From Moraxellaceae bacterium (GTDB taxonomy: Bacteria > Pseudomonadota > Gammaproteobacteria > Pseudomonadales > Moraxellaceae): a stretch of 33,309 nucleotides of DNA. Below, in pieces: positions 1 through 7,414 of this stretch (within the stretch, counting starts at the first letter, position 1; every line of letters begins with the position of its first letter). Where the stretch lies: positions 1 to 33,309 of the forward strand of contig JAJFBF010000032.1 of the NCBI GenBank assembly GCA_020697295.1, given 5' to 3'. The notes beneath the pieces were generated by a model that saw only the letters and a list, made by a program, of their open reading frames with translations, ran no database searches and had not been told where the DNA came from. The translations under genes were made by a program, and so were the position numbers.

Positions 1-111
1 GAGGCCGATGATGTCCTTGCCCGCGGCTTTCAGCTCGGCGGCCTTGTTGGTGACGGCCAGCGTGGGGGAGGGCTTGATGCTCAGTACACGGTCAGACAGA
101 CGGATGTCCAC
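1..111 (-). CDS. PLP-dependent aspartate aminotransferase, N-terminal fragment
   Basis: Only the first 37 codons are in the window; the gene runs off the left edge. The reading begins VDIRLSDRVLSIKPSPTLAV and continues TNKAAELKAAGKDIIGL, which I recognise as the N-terminus of class I aspartate/aromatic aminotransferases (type Ib, PLP-dependent, transferring amino groups between aspartate or other amino acids and 2-oxoglutarate in the cytosol). The start is a GTG at 109-111, preceded at a good distance by GAGG (minus strand). Such a gene next to uvrB is also seen in Pseudomonas. The catalytic lysine and PLP-binding residues lie outside the window, so substrate specificity cannot be judged. Confidence rests on the N-terminal motif alone. 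Confidence 0.8.
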   Translation of the reverse strand, partial: MDIRLSDRVLSIKPSPTLAVTNKAAELKAAGKDIIGL

Positions 112-211
112 GGCGGAACCTCGTGTTGGACGGGGGTAGGGAAAAGGGCGGTGGCATGATACCGGAAGGCGGGAGCGGGGGGGAGCCTGAAATGGCCAAT
201 CCCCCGTCGGG

Positions 212-274
212 CTGTAGGTCGGGCTTCAGCCCGACTGCTCTCCTCTGATGTTGGGCTGAAGCCCGACCTGCAAC
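212..274. repeat. Inverted pair of REP-like palindromes (REPIN-type)
   Basis: Two copies of a palindromic unit face each other. The first, 212-235, contains GTCGGGCTTCAGCCCGAC preceded by CTGTAG. The second, 251-274, is its inverted, slightly diverged copy, ending GACCTGCAAC. Each unit can form its own hairpin, and the pair can fold into a longer stem. The same motif family recurs at 1352-1413 and 1449-1520. The pair sits just past the stop codon of the metallo-hydrolase gene and upstream of the aminotransferase start. Elements of this kind are typically mobilised by RAYT transposases; none is in this window. Confidence 0.8.
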
Positions 275-282
275 CCGCCGCC

Positions 283-1194
283 CTATAGCGGGCAAAGCTC
301 CAGGCGCGCCGGAAAGCGCTGCACACCCAGCATCGGCGTCAGCAGCGGCTCGCAGCCGGCAGCCAGGATCTCGTTGAGCAGTCCCGGCAGGTCCACGCCC
401 GGGATCAGGTCGGGCTCCTCATGCAGCGGCGTCAGCATCGTGTCCCAGTGACAGGGGATGATCCAGCGCGGCTTGAGCAGGCGCACCACGTCCTTCACGA
501 AGTCCGGCCGGGCCTGGCGACCGATGGCGCACAGGCAGACCACGTCCACTTGCTGTCCTGCCAGTTCCTCGTTGATGAAGTCGGCGCTGTCGATATGCGC
601 GATGCGCAGACCGCCCGTGTCCACGATCCAGTTCAGCACCAGACCGTGCCTCAGGTCCGCCATCCGCGGCGGCCAGGGCGGCGGCGCCGTGATGTCGCCG
701 GGAAAGGGAATGCGGCCAAACACGCGGCCGTGCCGCGAGGGCAGGCCGCGTACCGTCCAGCTGCCGCTGGCGATGTCTTCGCGACCGGCCGTGGCCCGCA
801 ACTGCGACTCGGGCAGCCCGGCGGCGCGGCCGACCTGTATGGTCGAGTCGGAGCCGATCAGGCGCGCGCCCGTCTGCCGGCACAGGTCGGGCGCATCCAG
901 GATATGATCGTAGTGGGCGTGGCCAATGAGGACATCGTCGGCCTCGGGAATCGTGGCGCGGATCAGCGCGGTATCCGGCACCAGCGGTCGCGCCAGGGTG
1001 TCGACGACGCCGGGGCGCGAGACATAGGGGTCGAGGACGAGGGTGCGCCCCGCGCCCTTGATGACGAAGCCCGCTGTTCCCAGATAGGTAATGCTGACGG
1101 TGTCAGCGGCGCCCAGGTGGTTACAGCCTTCGTGGCTGCAGAACCACTCGGGGTTGGCCTGGCGCAGGCCGATCATGCGTTTCCACAGGGCCAT
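283..1194 (-). CDS. Metallo-beta-lactamase-fold hydrolase (UlaG-like), substrate unknown
   Basis: A 303-residue protein of the metallo-beta-lactamase superfamily. The visible signature is the metal-binding HAHYDH at residues 92-97, followed by H155 (SRHG), D202 (HIDSADF) and H249 (IPCHWD), a set that would bind two zinc ions. The segment YLGTAGFVI near residue 38 and the overall arrangement resemble the UlaG-like group, which includes lactonases and phosphodiesterases. There is no signal peptide, so it is probably cytosolic. I chose ATG 1194 (MALWKRMIGL); an upstream ATG at 1269 would add 25 residues and has AGGA upstream, so the start is uncertain. The N-terminus carries a Cys/His cluster (CSHEGCNH, residues 19-26) that could bind metal. 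REP-like repeats lie on both sides of the gene. The reaction cannot be inferred from sequence. Confidence 0.85.
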   Translation of the reverse strand: MALWKRMIGLRQANPEWFCSHEGCNHLGAADTVSITYLGTAGFVIKGAGRTLVLDPYVSRPGVVDTLARPLVPDTALIRATIPEADDVLIGHAHYDHILDAPDLCRQTGARLIGSDSTIQVGRAAGLPESQLRATAGREDIASGSWTVRGLPSRHGRVFGRIPFPGDITAPPPWPPRMADLRHGLVLNWIVDTGGLRIAHIDSADFINEELAGQQVDVVCLCAIGRQARPDFVKDVVRLLKPRWIIPCHWDTMLTPLHEEPDLIPGVDLPGLLNEILAAGCEPLLTPMLGVQRFPARLELCPL

Positions 1195-1517
1195 CGTCGT
1201 CTTGTCCGCACAGTCACGAGAAAGAGCCAGACTACGCGGGATTGGCGCGGTCGCACAATGCAGGCTCATCGCCTGTCCATCCTGCGGGCACGGCCACCGG
1301 CCAAGGGGTGAGCCCCGGTGCGGGGGCGCGCCGGGCGCCATCCGGTTGCCTCTGCAGGTCGGGCTTTAGCCCGACACGGTCTGACCGATCAGGTCGGGGC
1401 TCATCCCGACACCCACAAGGCTGAGCGTCCCGCCGGTACAGGCGCCTGGTGCCCATCCCGGCAAGTCGGGAGTTAGCCCGACCTGCCAAGCGCAGAATGC
1501 CTTGCCGGGACAGCCTC
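1195..1517. other. Intergenic region between nrdJb and the metallo-hydrolase
   Basis: These 323 bases separate two minus-strand genes. I see no convincing gene. The right two thirds hold REP-like repeats (1352-1413 and 1449-1520). The left third, 1195-1350, could hold the promoter and a possible N-terminal extension of the metallo-hydrolase gene. No rho-independent terminator with a T-run is visible after nrdJb, so the repeat hairpins may be the only structure ending that transcript. Confidence 0.6.
1352..1413. repeat. Two tandem REP-like palindromes
   Basis: Unit one (1352-1375) reads CTGCAG followed by GTCGGGCTTTAGCCCGAC, close to the copies at 212-274. Unit two (1391-1413) is the diverged form AGGTCGGGGCTCATCCCGAC. 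Both have the same orientation on the plus strand, opposite to the copy at 1449-1520, so this cluster and its neighbour together form an inverted array. Each unit folds into a hairpin with a six-base-pair GC-rich stem. Confidence 0.75.
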
Positions 1518-1520
1518 TCA
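1449..1520 (-). repeat. Structured dispersed repeat, copy 1 (overlaps nrdJb stop codon)
   Basis: Read on the minus strand, this element begins with the TGA of nrdJb (1518-1520). Its first 28 bases match 26 of the first 28 bases of the element at 22326-22380. An outer stem pairs 1501-1509 with 1457-1465 (CCCGGCAAG with CTTGCCGGG, 9 of 9 paired). An inner REP-like hairpin lies at 1465-1482 (GTCGGG, six-base loop, CCCGAC). The two-hairpin architecture and the shared REP core place it in the same family as the neighbouring palindromes. Confidence 0.75.
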
Positions 1521-2228
1521 GCCACACTTGCTGTCGCCGCAATTAAGGCAGGTCAAGCAGTTGTCCATGATGATCATGGCCTTGGTGTTGCACTTGTTGC
1601 AGAGCTTGGCGCTGTCGGGGAAGTGCCCGCCGGTCGCATCACCCTCGCCGGCCGCCGTGCCGCTGCTGGCGCGACGCTCGTATTCGGCGCGCTTGTCCGC
1701 GATCAGGCGCTGCTGGTGCTCGTCCAGGCCCTCGTCCTTGATCATGCCGATGTGCTTGAGGTGGGTCTCGATCACGTCGCCGATCTCGCTGACCAGCGAG
1801 GGGCAGAACTTGCCGCCTTTCTTGAAGTAGCCCCCGCGCGGGTCGAACACGCTGTGCAGCTCGTCGACCAGGAAGGTGACGTCGCCACCCTTGCGGAACA
1901 CGGCGGAGATGATCAGCGTCAGCGCCACGATCCACTGGAAGTGGTCCATGTTCTTCGAGTTGATGAAGATCTCGAAGGGCCGGCGCACCTCGTGACGGGT
2001 GCCGGCATTCAGCAACAGGTCATTGATGGTGACGTAGAGCGCGTGCTCGGACGTCGGCGTCTTGATCTTGTAGGTGGAGCCGATGAGCGACTCCGGGCGC
2101 TTGAGTTGCTCGTGCATGTGCACGATGTCCTCGGCCGGCGCGGCAGTGGCCGGTGCGACCGCCTGGGCGGCTTCGTTCTTGTCCGCCAGCGCGTAGCTGA
2201 CGATTTTCTTTTCGATCTTGATGCTCAT
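1518..2228 (-). CDS. nrdJb: Class II ribonucleotide reductase, small split subunit NrdJb
   Basis: A 236-residue protein matching the NrdJb/TSCPD-type C-terminal part of adenosylcobalamin-dependent ribonucleotide reductase, encoded separately from NrdJa as in Pseudomonas. The C-terminus is a cysteine-rich tail (CNKC near residue 209, then CLTCLNC and a final KCG). In the family, cysteines in this region shuttle reducing equivalents to the active site in NrdJa, and some may hold zinc. The middle contains the TSCPD-like segment around SEHALYVTINDLLLN and EVRRPFEIFINSKN. It starts at ATG 2226-2228, 25 bases after the nrdJa stop, with GAGAG upstream, so the two genes form an operon and should be made together. 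The stop codon is part of a dispersed repeat (1449-1520). NrdJb alone should have no activity. Confidence 0.9.
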   Translation of the reverse strand: MSIKIEKKIVSYALADKNEAAQAVAPATAAPAEDIVHMHEQLKRPESLIGSTYKIKTPTSEHALYVTINDLLLNAGTRHEVRRPFEIFINSKNMDHFQWIVALTLIISAVFRKGGDVTFLVDELHSVFDPRGGYFKKGGKFCPSLVSEIGDVIETHLKHIGMIKDEGLDEHQQRLIADKRAEYERRASSGTAAGEGDATGGHFPDSAKLCNKCNTKAMIIMDNCLTCLNCGDSKCG

Positions 2229-2253
2229 GATGCGTAGCTCTCGGTATCCGGGG

Positions 2254-4320
2254 TTAAAGGCCGTGGCAATCAGAACTTGCCAGCGTGAAGCGGTAGGTGG
2301 TGTTCTCCAGGTCCTTCTCCTTCACCAGCACGCCCTGGAAGGCCTCCGGATTGAAGCGGAAGGTGGTGCAGCCCTTGAGGCCCTGCTCATAGGCGTACAT
2401 GTAGATGTCCTTGAACTTCTCGTAGGGATAGTCCGTGGGCACGTTGGCGGTCTTGGAAATGGACGAGTCAATCCAGCGTTGCGAAGCGGCCTGCACATCC
2501 ACATGGCCGCTGGGGGCGATGTCGTCGGCGGTGATGAAATACTCGGGCAGCTTCTCTTCTTCCACATCCGAGTAGGGCATGGCGCGCGGATTCACCAGCT
2601 CGCGGTAGGCCAGCAGCTCGAAGGAGAACACGTCCACCTTTTCCTTCGACTTCTTGCCTTCGCGGATCACGTTACGCGCATAGTGGTGCGCAAAGCTGGG
2701 CTCGATGCCGTTGGAGGCATTGTTGGCCAGGCTCAGCGAGATGGTGCCGGTGGGCGCGATGGAGCTGTGGTGGGTGAAGCGGGCGCCGGTCTCGGCCAGC
2801 GCCTCCACCAGCTCCGGCGCCACCGTGGCCACCTTCTGCATATAGCGGCTGTAGCGCGCGTGCAGCACCTTGCCCTTCACCGTGTCGCCGACCTTGTAGC
2901 CGTCCACCGCCATTTCCGGACGCTGCGCCAGCATGGCGACGGTGACCTCGAAGTCCTGCTCCATGATCGGTGCCGGCCCCTTCTCGCGTGCCAGTTCGAG
3001 CGCGGTCTCCCAGCCGGCGATCGCCATCTCGCGGGTCACCTGCTCGGTGAACTCCAGCGATTCCGGTGAGCCGTACTTCATGCGCATCATCGTCATCACC
3101 GAGCCCAAGCCCAGGAAGCCCATGCCGTGGCGACGCTTGCTCATGATCTCCTTCACCTGCTGCGGCAGCGGCAGGCCGTTGATGTCGACCACGTTGTCGA
3201 GCATGCGCGTGAACACGGCCACCACTTCGCGGTACTGCTCCCAGTCAAAGCGGGCACGGTCGGTGAAGGGCTCGCGCACGAATTTCGTGAGGTTCACCGA
3301 GCCCAGCAGGCAGGCGCCATAGGGCGGCAGCGGCTGCTCGCCGCAGGGGTTGGTGGCGCGGATGTTCTCGCAGAACCAGTTGTTGTTCATCTCATTGACC
3401 TTGTCGATGAGGATGAAGCCGGGTTCGGCGAAATCGTAGGTGGAGGCCATGATCAGGTCCCACAGGCGACGCGCGGGAATGGTCTTGTAGACGCGGCAGG
3501 CGGTCTTGCCTTCGGGGCTGACGTGGTAGTGGTTGGGCAGCGGCCAGTCGCGCCAGATCACCTTGGCGGGATCGCGCAGGTCGACCTGGTCGGTCTCGAT
3601 TTCCTTCGTGGTCATGGGGAAGGCGAGGGGCCAGTCGGCGTGGTCGCGCACGGCTTCCATGAAGTCGTGGGTGATGAGCAGCGACAGGTTGAACTGGCGC
3701 AGGCGGCCGGATTCGCGCTTGGCGCGGATGAACTCCATCACGTCCGGGTGGCCGATGTCGAAGGTCGCCATCTGGGCGCCGCGGCGACCGCCGGCCGAGG
3801 ACACCGTGAAGCACATCTTGTCGTAGATATCCATGAACGACAGCGGGCCCGAGGTGTAGGCGCCGGCGCCGCTGACATAGGCGCCCTTGGGGCGCAGCGT
3901 CGAGAACTCGTAGCCGATGCCGCAGCCGGCCTTCAGCGTGAGGCCGGCCTCGTGCACCTTCTCCAGGATGTCGTCCATGGAGTCGCGGATGGTGGCGGAG
4001 ACGGTGCAGTTGATGGTGGAGGTGGCGGGCTTGTGCTCCAGGGCGCCGGCATTGGAGGTGATGCGGCCGGCCGGGATGGCGCCGTGCTGCAGCGCCCACA
4101 AAAAGCGCTTGTTCCAGTGCGCGCGCGCCTCGGGGGTGGCCTCGACATCGGCCAGGGCACGGGCCACGCGCTCATAGGTGGCGTCCAGGGTGGCGTCGAC
4201 GGGCGTGCCATCCTTGGCCTTCAGGCGGTATTTCTTGTCCCAGATGTCGAGGGAGGCCGCCTGGTAGGGGATTTCGGGGGTTTCCGGGGTTGCAACGACG
4301 TGCAGGTGTACGGGATCCAT
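2254..4320 (-). CDS. nrdJa: Class II (adenosylcobalamin-dependent) ribonucleotide reductase catalytic subunit NrdJa
   Basis: A 688-residue catalytic subunit that reduces ribonucleotides to deoxyribonucleotides in the cytosol using an AdoCbl-generated thiyl radical, with no need for oxygen. The expected residues are present: C105 (STINCTVSAT), the NPCGE loop with N324, C326 (radical cysteine by family analogy) and E328, and C337 as partner of C105. PTGTISL and the glycine-rich SAGGRRGAQ are also visible. The start is ATG 4318-4320 (MDPVHLHVVA), with AGG seven bases upstream; an in-frame ATG at 4410 is rejected because the NrdR box at 4405-4420 overlaps it. The gene lacks the C-terminal reducing tail, which is supplied by NrdJb. 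The upstream FNR and NrdR boxes suggest induction at low oxygen and repression when dATP is plentiful. Confidence 0.95.
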   Translation of the reverse strand: MDPVHLHVVATPETPEIPYQAASLDIWDKKYRLKAKDGTPVDATLDATYERVARALADVEATPEARAHWNKRFLWALQHGAIPAGRITSNAGALEHKPATSTINCTVSATIRDSMDDILEKVHEAGLTLKAGCGIGYEFSTLRPKGAYVSGAGAYTSGPLSFMDIYDKMCFTVSSAGGRRGAQMATFDIGHPDVMEFIRAKRESGRLRQFNLSLLITHDFMEAVRDHADWPLAFPMTTKEIETDQVDLRDPAKVIWRDWPLPNHYHVSPEGKTACRVYKTIPARRLWDLIMASTYDFAEPGFILIDKVNEMNNNWFCENIRATNPCGEQPLPPYGACLLGSVNLTKFVREPFTDRARFDWEQYREVVAVFTRMLDNVVDINGLPLPQQVKEIMSKRRHGMGFLGLGSVMTMMRMKYGSPESLEFTEQVTREMAIAGWETALELAREKGPAPIMEQDFEVTVAMLAQRPEMAVDGYKVGDTVKGKVLHARYSRYMQKVATVAPELVEALAETGARFTHHSSIAPTGTISLSLANNASNGIEPSFAHHYARNVIREGKKSKEKVDVFSFELLAYRELVNPRAMPYSDVEEEKLPEYFITADDIAPSGHVDVQAASQRWIDSSISKTANVPTDYPYEKFKDIYMYAYEQGLKGCTTFRFNPEAFQGVLVKEKDLENTTYRFTLASSDCHGL

Positions 4321-4404
4321 GGAGTGACCTGGCCTGTTCTTGGAGTGGGGGTGGCGTTTGCGGATGGGCAGGGCCGCAAAGTCAGGGGGAAGCTGTATTT
4401 TGGG

Positions 4405-4420
4405 ACACAATATATAGTGT
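4405..4420 (-). promoter_or_regulatory. NrdR box 1 (proximal, nrdJ promoter)
   Basis: The 16-base sequence ACACAATATATAGTGT is an almost perfect match to the NrdR consensus (acaCwAtATaTwGtgt). NrdR is the ATP/dATP-sensing repressor of ribonucleotide reductase genes. On the minus strand the box contains TATATA/TATATT, which could serve as the -10 element of an nrdJ promoter, so NrdR binding would block it directly. No good -35 is found 16-18 bases upstream, consistent with an activator-dependent promoter. Confidence 0.85.
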
Positions 4421-4474
4421 TTTCGGGTGAGACCCTAGGGGGCACAAGCGTCTCTTTCAAAAGGACGCAAAACC

Positions 4475-4488
4475 TTGATGAAAATCAA
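4475..4488. promoter_or_regulatory. FNR/Anr box upstream of nrdJa
   Basis: TTGATGAAAATCAA is an exact match to the FNR/Anr palindrome TTGAT-N4-ATCAA. FNR-family proteins activate genes under low oxygen. If the -10 lies within NrdR box 1, the site is centred roughly 80 bases upstream of transcription start, compatible with class I activation. An oxygen-independent reductase is a sensible target, and Anr control of nrdJ has been reported in P. aeruginosa. Confidence 0.85.
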
Positions 4489-4580
4489 AAAATGTAATTT
4501 AAAACATATGGTTATATAATAATAATTATATATTACGTCACGTTTATCAGATTTCCTGTCATCAGGAGCCAGTCTGTGCG

Positions 4581-4596
4581 CATCTATATATTGTGT
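4581..4596. promoter_or_regulatory. NrdR box 2 (distal)
   Basis: CATCTATATATTGTGT matches the NrdR consensus at about 13 of 16 positions (read on the minus strand, ACACAATATATAGATG). Its centre is 176 bases from that of box 1. It also contains TATATA/TATATT, so it could cover a second, distal -10 element for nrdJ, or cooperate with box 1 through looping. Confidence 0.65.
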
Positions 4597-4978
4597 TTCT
4601 GCTGAAGGGCGCGTGAGGCAGCGGAGCCGTTGGCAAAAGCGCTTGTCGTGGCCTGGGCCTGAGGCAGTCCGGTTGCGCCATCGCCTTGGCAAACGGCAGC
4701 CCGGCTGCATCCAATCGCCCGGGTCGGGAGCGGTTCCCCGGCGCAGAAGCGCAGGGGCGGATCCCGCCAGGGCAGGAACCGGGCTGATCCTGCAGGGCCC
4801 TGTCCTTTTCCGCCTGGCAACGGCGGCCGCCACGCTTGCCGGCCGTCGCTTGCCCGAGGCAGATGCCCCGGCACGCGGCGCCGCCCTGGCCGCGCCGCCA
4901 CAGAGTCAGGCCGCCACCGGAATCAGGCCGCCAGCGCCTGACCGGTGTAGACTGGAAGGTCTTTCATTGAGGTGTGCA

Positions 4979-7024
4979 ATGAGCAACAACGTCGTATACC
5001 TGGAGCCGAAGACCGCCTTCCGGCTCGAATCGAAATTCGAGCCCGCCGGCGACCAGCCCGAGGCCATCCGCAAGCTCTGCGAGGGTATCGACGACGGCCT
5101 CTCGCACCAGATCCTGCTCGGCGTCACCGGCTCAGGCAAAACCTTCACCATGGCCAACGTCATTGCGAAGGTGCAGCGCCCGACCATCATCCTCGCGCAC
5201 AACAAGACGCTGGCCGCCCAGCTCTACGGCGAGTTCCGCGAGTTCTTCCCGAACAATGCCGTCGAGTACTTCGTCTCCTACTACGATTACTACCAGCCGG
5301 AAGCCTACGTGCCGTCCTCCGATACCTATATCGAGAAGGACGCCTCTATCAACGAGCATATCGAGCAGATGCGCCTGTCCGCCACCAAGGCCCTGCTCGA
5401 GCGCCGCGACGCCATCATCGTCGCCACCGTTTCCGCCATCTACGGCCTGGGCGATCCCGACGCCTACATGAAAATGTTGCTGCACGTGACGCGCGGCGAT
5501 CGCATGGACCAGCGCGTCATCCTGCGCCGGCTGGCGGAAATGCAGTACACCCGCAACGACATCGAGTTTTTCCGGGGCACCTACCGCGTGCGCGGCGATG
5601 TCATCGACGTCTTTCCGGCCGAATCCGAGAACGATGCCGTGCGCATCGAGCTGTTCGACGAGGAGGTCGAGAACATCGCCTGGTTCGACCCGCTCACCGG
5701 CGAGGTCCTGCGCCGCGTGCCGCGCGTCAGCATCTATCCCAAGAGCCACTACGTGACGCCGATGGAGCAGATCCACAAGGCCATCGAGAATATCCGCGCC
5801 GAGCTGCCGCCGCGCCTGCAGTACTTCCACGACAACGGCAAGCTGATCGAGGAGCAGCGCCTGCGCGAGCGCGTGCAGTTCGACCTCGAGATGATGCAGC
5901 AGCTGGGCTATTGCAACGGCATCGAGAACTACTCCCGGCACCTCTCCGGCCGCCAGCCGGGCGAGCCGCCGCCCACGCTGTTCGACTACGTGCCGCCCGA
6001 TGCCCTGCTCATCGTCGACGAGTCCCACGTCACCATTCCGCAGCTGGGCGCCATGTACAAGGGGGACCGCGCGCGCAAGGAAAACCTCGTCAATTACGGC
6101 TTCCGGCTGCCCAGCGCGCTCGACAACCGGCCCATGATGTTCGAGGAATGGGAGCACATTGCGCCGCAGATGCTGCTGGTGTCGGCGACACCCGGCCAGT
6201 ACGAGCTGAAGGTGGCCGACCAGGTGGTGGAGCAGGTGGTGCGCCCGACCGGCCTGGTCGATCCGCCCATCGAGGTGCGCCCGGCCACTACCCAGGTCGA
6301 CGATCTCTTTTCGGAAATCAAAAAGCACGTGGCGATCAATGAGCGCGTGCTCGTGACCACGCTCACCAAGCGCATGGCGGAGGATCTCACCGACTACCTG
6401 GCCGAGCACGGCGTCAAGGTGCGTTACCTGCACTCCGACATCGAGACCGTCGAGCGCGTCGAGATCATCCGCGACCTGCGCCTGGGCACCTTCGATGTGC
6501 TGGTCGGCATCAACCTGTTACGCGAGGGCCTGGACATGCCCGAGGTGTCTCTCGTGGCCATCCTCGATGCCGACAAGGAAGGCTTCCTGCGCTCCGACCG
6601 CTCGCTGATCCAGACCATCGGCCGGGCCGCGCGCAATCTCAACGGCAAGGCCATCCTCTATGCCGACAGGATGACCGGCTCCATGCAGCGCGCGATCGAC
6701 GAGACAGCGCGGCGCCGTGAAAAGCAGATGGCCTATAACCAGGAGCACGGCATCACGCCGCGCGGCGTCACCAAGGCCATCACCGACATCATGGAGGGCG
6801 CCTACGGTGCGGTGGCCGCCAAGGGCAAGGCCCGCGGCAAGGTGGCGGAAAAGCGCAAGGGTTACGCTGCTGCGCCGCACGATCCCAAGACCCTGGCGGC
6901 CCATATCAAAAGCCTGGAAGCCGAGATGCTGGCCAAGGCGCGCAACCTGGAGTTCGAGGAGGCCGCCCGCCTGCGCGACGAGCTGCACCGTTTGCGGGAG
7001 CAGCTCTTCGTGGTGCAGGCCTAG
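4979..7024 (+). CDS. uvrB: Excinuclease ABC subunit B
   Basis: A 681-residue UvrB, the damage-verifying helicase-like subunit of nucleotide excision repair. It is loaded on DNA by UvrA, then recruits UvrC for dual incision. The Walker A is GVTGSGKT (residues 48-55). The beta-hairpin that clamps the DNA strand is represented by [17 protein letters not shown], followed by the conserved [14 protein letters not shown]. The C-terminus carries the UVR domain ([20 protein letters not shown]) that contacts UvrC. Length is near the usual 670. I chose ATG 4979 ([10 protein letters not shown]), six bases after GAGGT; the open frame extends upstream to 4613, but that part lacks homology. A short Lys/Arg-rich linker precedes the UVR domain. 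No SOS box is seen upstream. Confidence 0.97.
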   Translation: MSNNVVYLEPKTAFRLESKFEPAGDQPEAIRKLCEGIDDGLSHQILLGVTGSGKTFTMANVIAKVQRPTIILAHNKTLAAQLYGEFREFFPNNAVEYFVSYYDYYQPEAYVPSSDTYIEKDASINEHIEQMRLSATKALLERRDAIIVATVSAIYGLGDPDAYMKMLLHVTRGDRMDQRVILRRLAEMQYTRNDIEFFRGTYRVRGDVIDVFPAESENDAVRIELFDEEVENIAWFDPLTGEVLRRVPRVSIYPKSHYVTPMEQIHKAIENIRAELPPRLQYFHDNGKLIEEQRLRERVQFDLEMMQQLGYCNGIENYSRHLSGRQPGEPPPTLFDYVPPDALLIVDESHVTIPQLGAMYKGDRARKENLVNYGFRLPSALDNRPMMFEEWEHIAPQMLLVSATPGQYELKVADQVVEQVVRPTGLVDPPIEVRPATTQVDDLFSEIKKHVAINERVLVTTLTKRMAEDLTDYLAEHGVKVRYLHSDIETVERVEIIRDLRLGTFDVLVGINLLREGLDMPEVSLVAILDADKEGFLRSDRSLIQTIGRAARNLNGKAILYADRMTGSMQRAIDETARRREKQMAYNQEHGITPRGVTKAITDIMEGAYGAVAAKGKARGKVAEKRKGYAAAPHDPKTLAAHIKSLEAEMLAKARNLEFEEAARLRDELHRLREQLFVVQA

Positions 7025-7414
7025 GCCAATGAGGGGAGGTTAGGGACGATCTGGAGAGGGCGCCGCGCTCAAAGCCATGCTGAATCAAGTGCTTGGCGCT
7101 GTTTCCGATACTCAAGCTCAGGAACGATCGGACGCTTTTCCTGCACCATACTTGTACACAGCGAGTGGCTCCTTACCGGGGAACTGGCCGAAAGATTTTT
7201 GTGTTACCGCTGTATTGGGTTGCTTATTTGCAACTTATTGAAAAATATACAATTTTTGTTTTGCTCAAAAAAGCAGCAATTTGTCAGAAGGCTTGCCTGG
7301 CGCGTCTCACGCCGGTAATCCGCAAACTTTTCCACTACTTTATCCACAGGTTCTGTGGATAAGCCCTGCGTCATTCGACTGAGATTCTCAGAAAAAGGAA
7401 GGGGGACGCTGTCC
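7025..7414. other. Convergent intergenic AT-rich island (uvrB / GDPD)
   Basis: These 390 bases separate the 3' ends of two converging genes. No gene is supported. The segment 7201-7290 has only 29 G/C in 90 bases, unlike its surroundings. It contains a small hairpin at 7219-7234 (GTTGC, six-base loop, GCAAC), runs of A and T, and, 50 bases further, the inverted DnaA boxes at 7340-7362. A short hairpin CTGAG-ATT-CTCAG lies at 7379-7391. I see no classical terminator with a T-tract for either gene. Confidence 0.6.
7340..7362. promoter_or_regulatory. Inverted pair of perfect DnaA boxes
   Basis: TTATCCACA (7340-7348) and TGTGGATAA (7354-7362) are both exact matches to the strict DnaA box, facing each other with five bases between. 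A one-mismatch box, TTGTACACA, lies at 7152-7160. The pair also makes a ten-base-pair hairpin with a three-base loop, but no T-run follows on either strand, so a terminator role is weak. The AT-rich island 7201-7290 lies to the left. Confidence 0.7.

Larger units (their letters stand above)
4321..4978. other. Divergent intergenic region nrdJa / uvrB
   Basis: These 658 bases lie between the divergent nrdJa and uvrB starts. The nrdJ side holds the NrdR and FNR boxes and a strikingly AT-rich block (12 G/C in 70 bases, 4481-4550) in an otherwise GC-rich chromosome. From about 4600 to 4960 the sequence is GC-rich again, and open frames there show no family resemblance. I searched for a cobalamin riboswitch on both strands because the enzyme needs AdoCbl, and saw no B12-box. 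I saw no LexA box for uvrB. A possible uvrB -10 is TAGACT near 4948. Confidence 0.6.

Noticed and set aside
3127..4497. Long plus-strand frame antisense to nrdJa
   Set aside because: Low-complexity composition and no motifs. nrdJa on the minus strand is unambiguous.
4435..4833. A 132-codon minus-strand frame upstream of nrdJa
   Set aside because: It crosses the NrdR and FNR boxes and the AT-rich block, and its composition switches abruptly along its length. No family resemblance.
4613..4978. N-terminal extension of UvrB by 122 residues
   Set aside because: The extension is Arg/Pro/Ala-rich without homology to UvrB. ATG 4979 has a proper ribosome site and the family start.
4321..4978. Cobalamin riboswitch upstream of nrdJ
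   Set aside because: I looked for the conserved B12-box on both strands because the enzyme uses AdoCbl, and found no convincing match. NrdR and FNR boxes explain regulation better.
7340..7362. Rho-independent terminator at the DnaA-box palindrome
   Set aside because: The stem is only partly GC-rich and no T-tract follows on either strand.
7025..7414. Chromosomal replication origin
   Set aside because: Only two perfect DnaA boxes and one weak one are present, and the neighbours (uvrB, GDPD) are not origin genes. A DnaA-binding site remains possible, but an oriC call is not supported.
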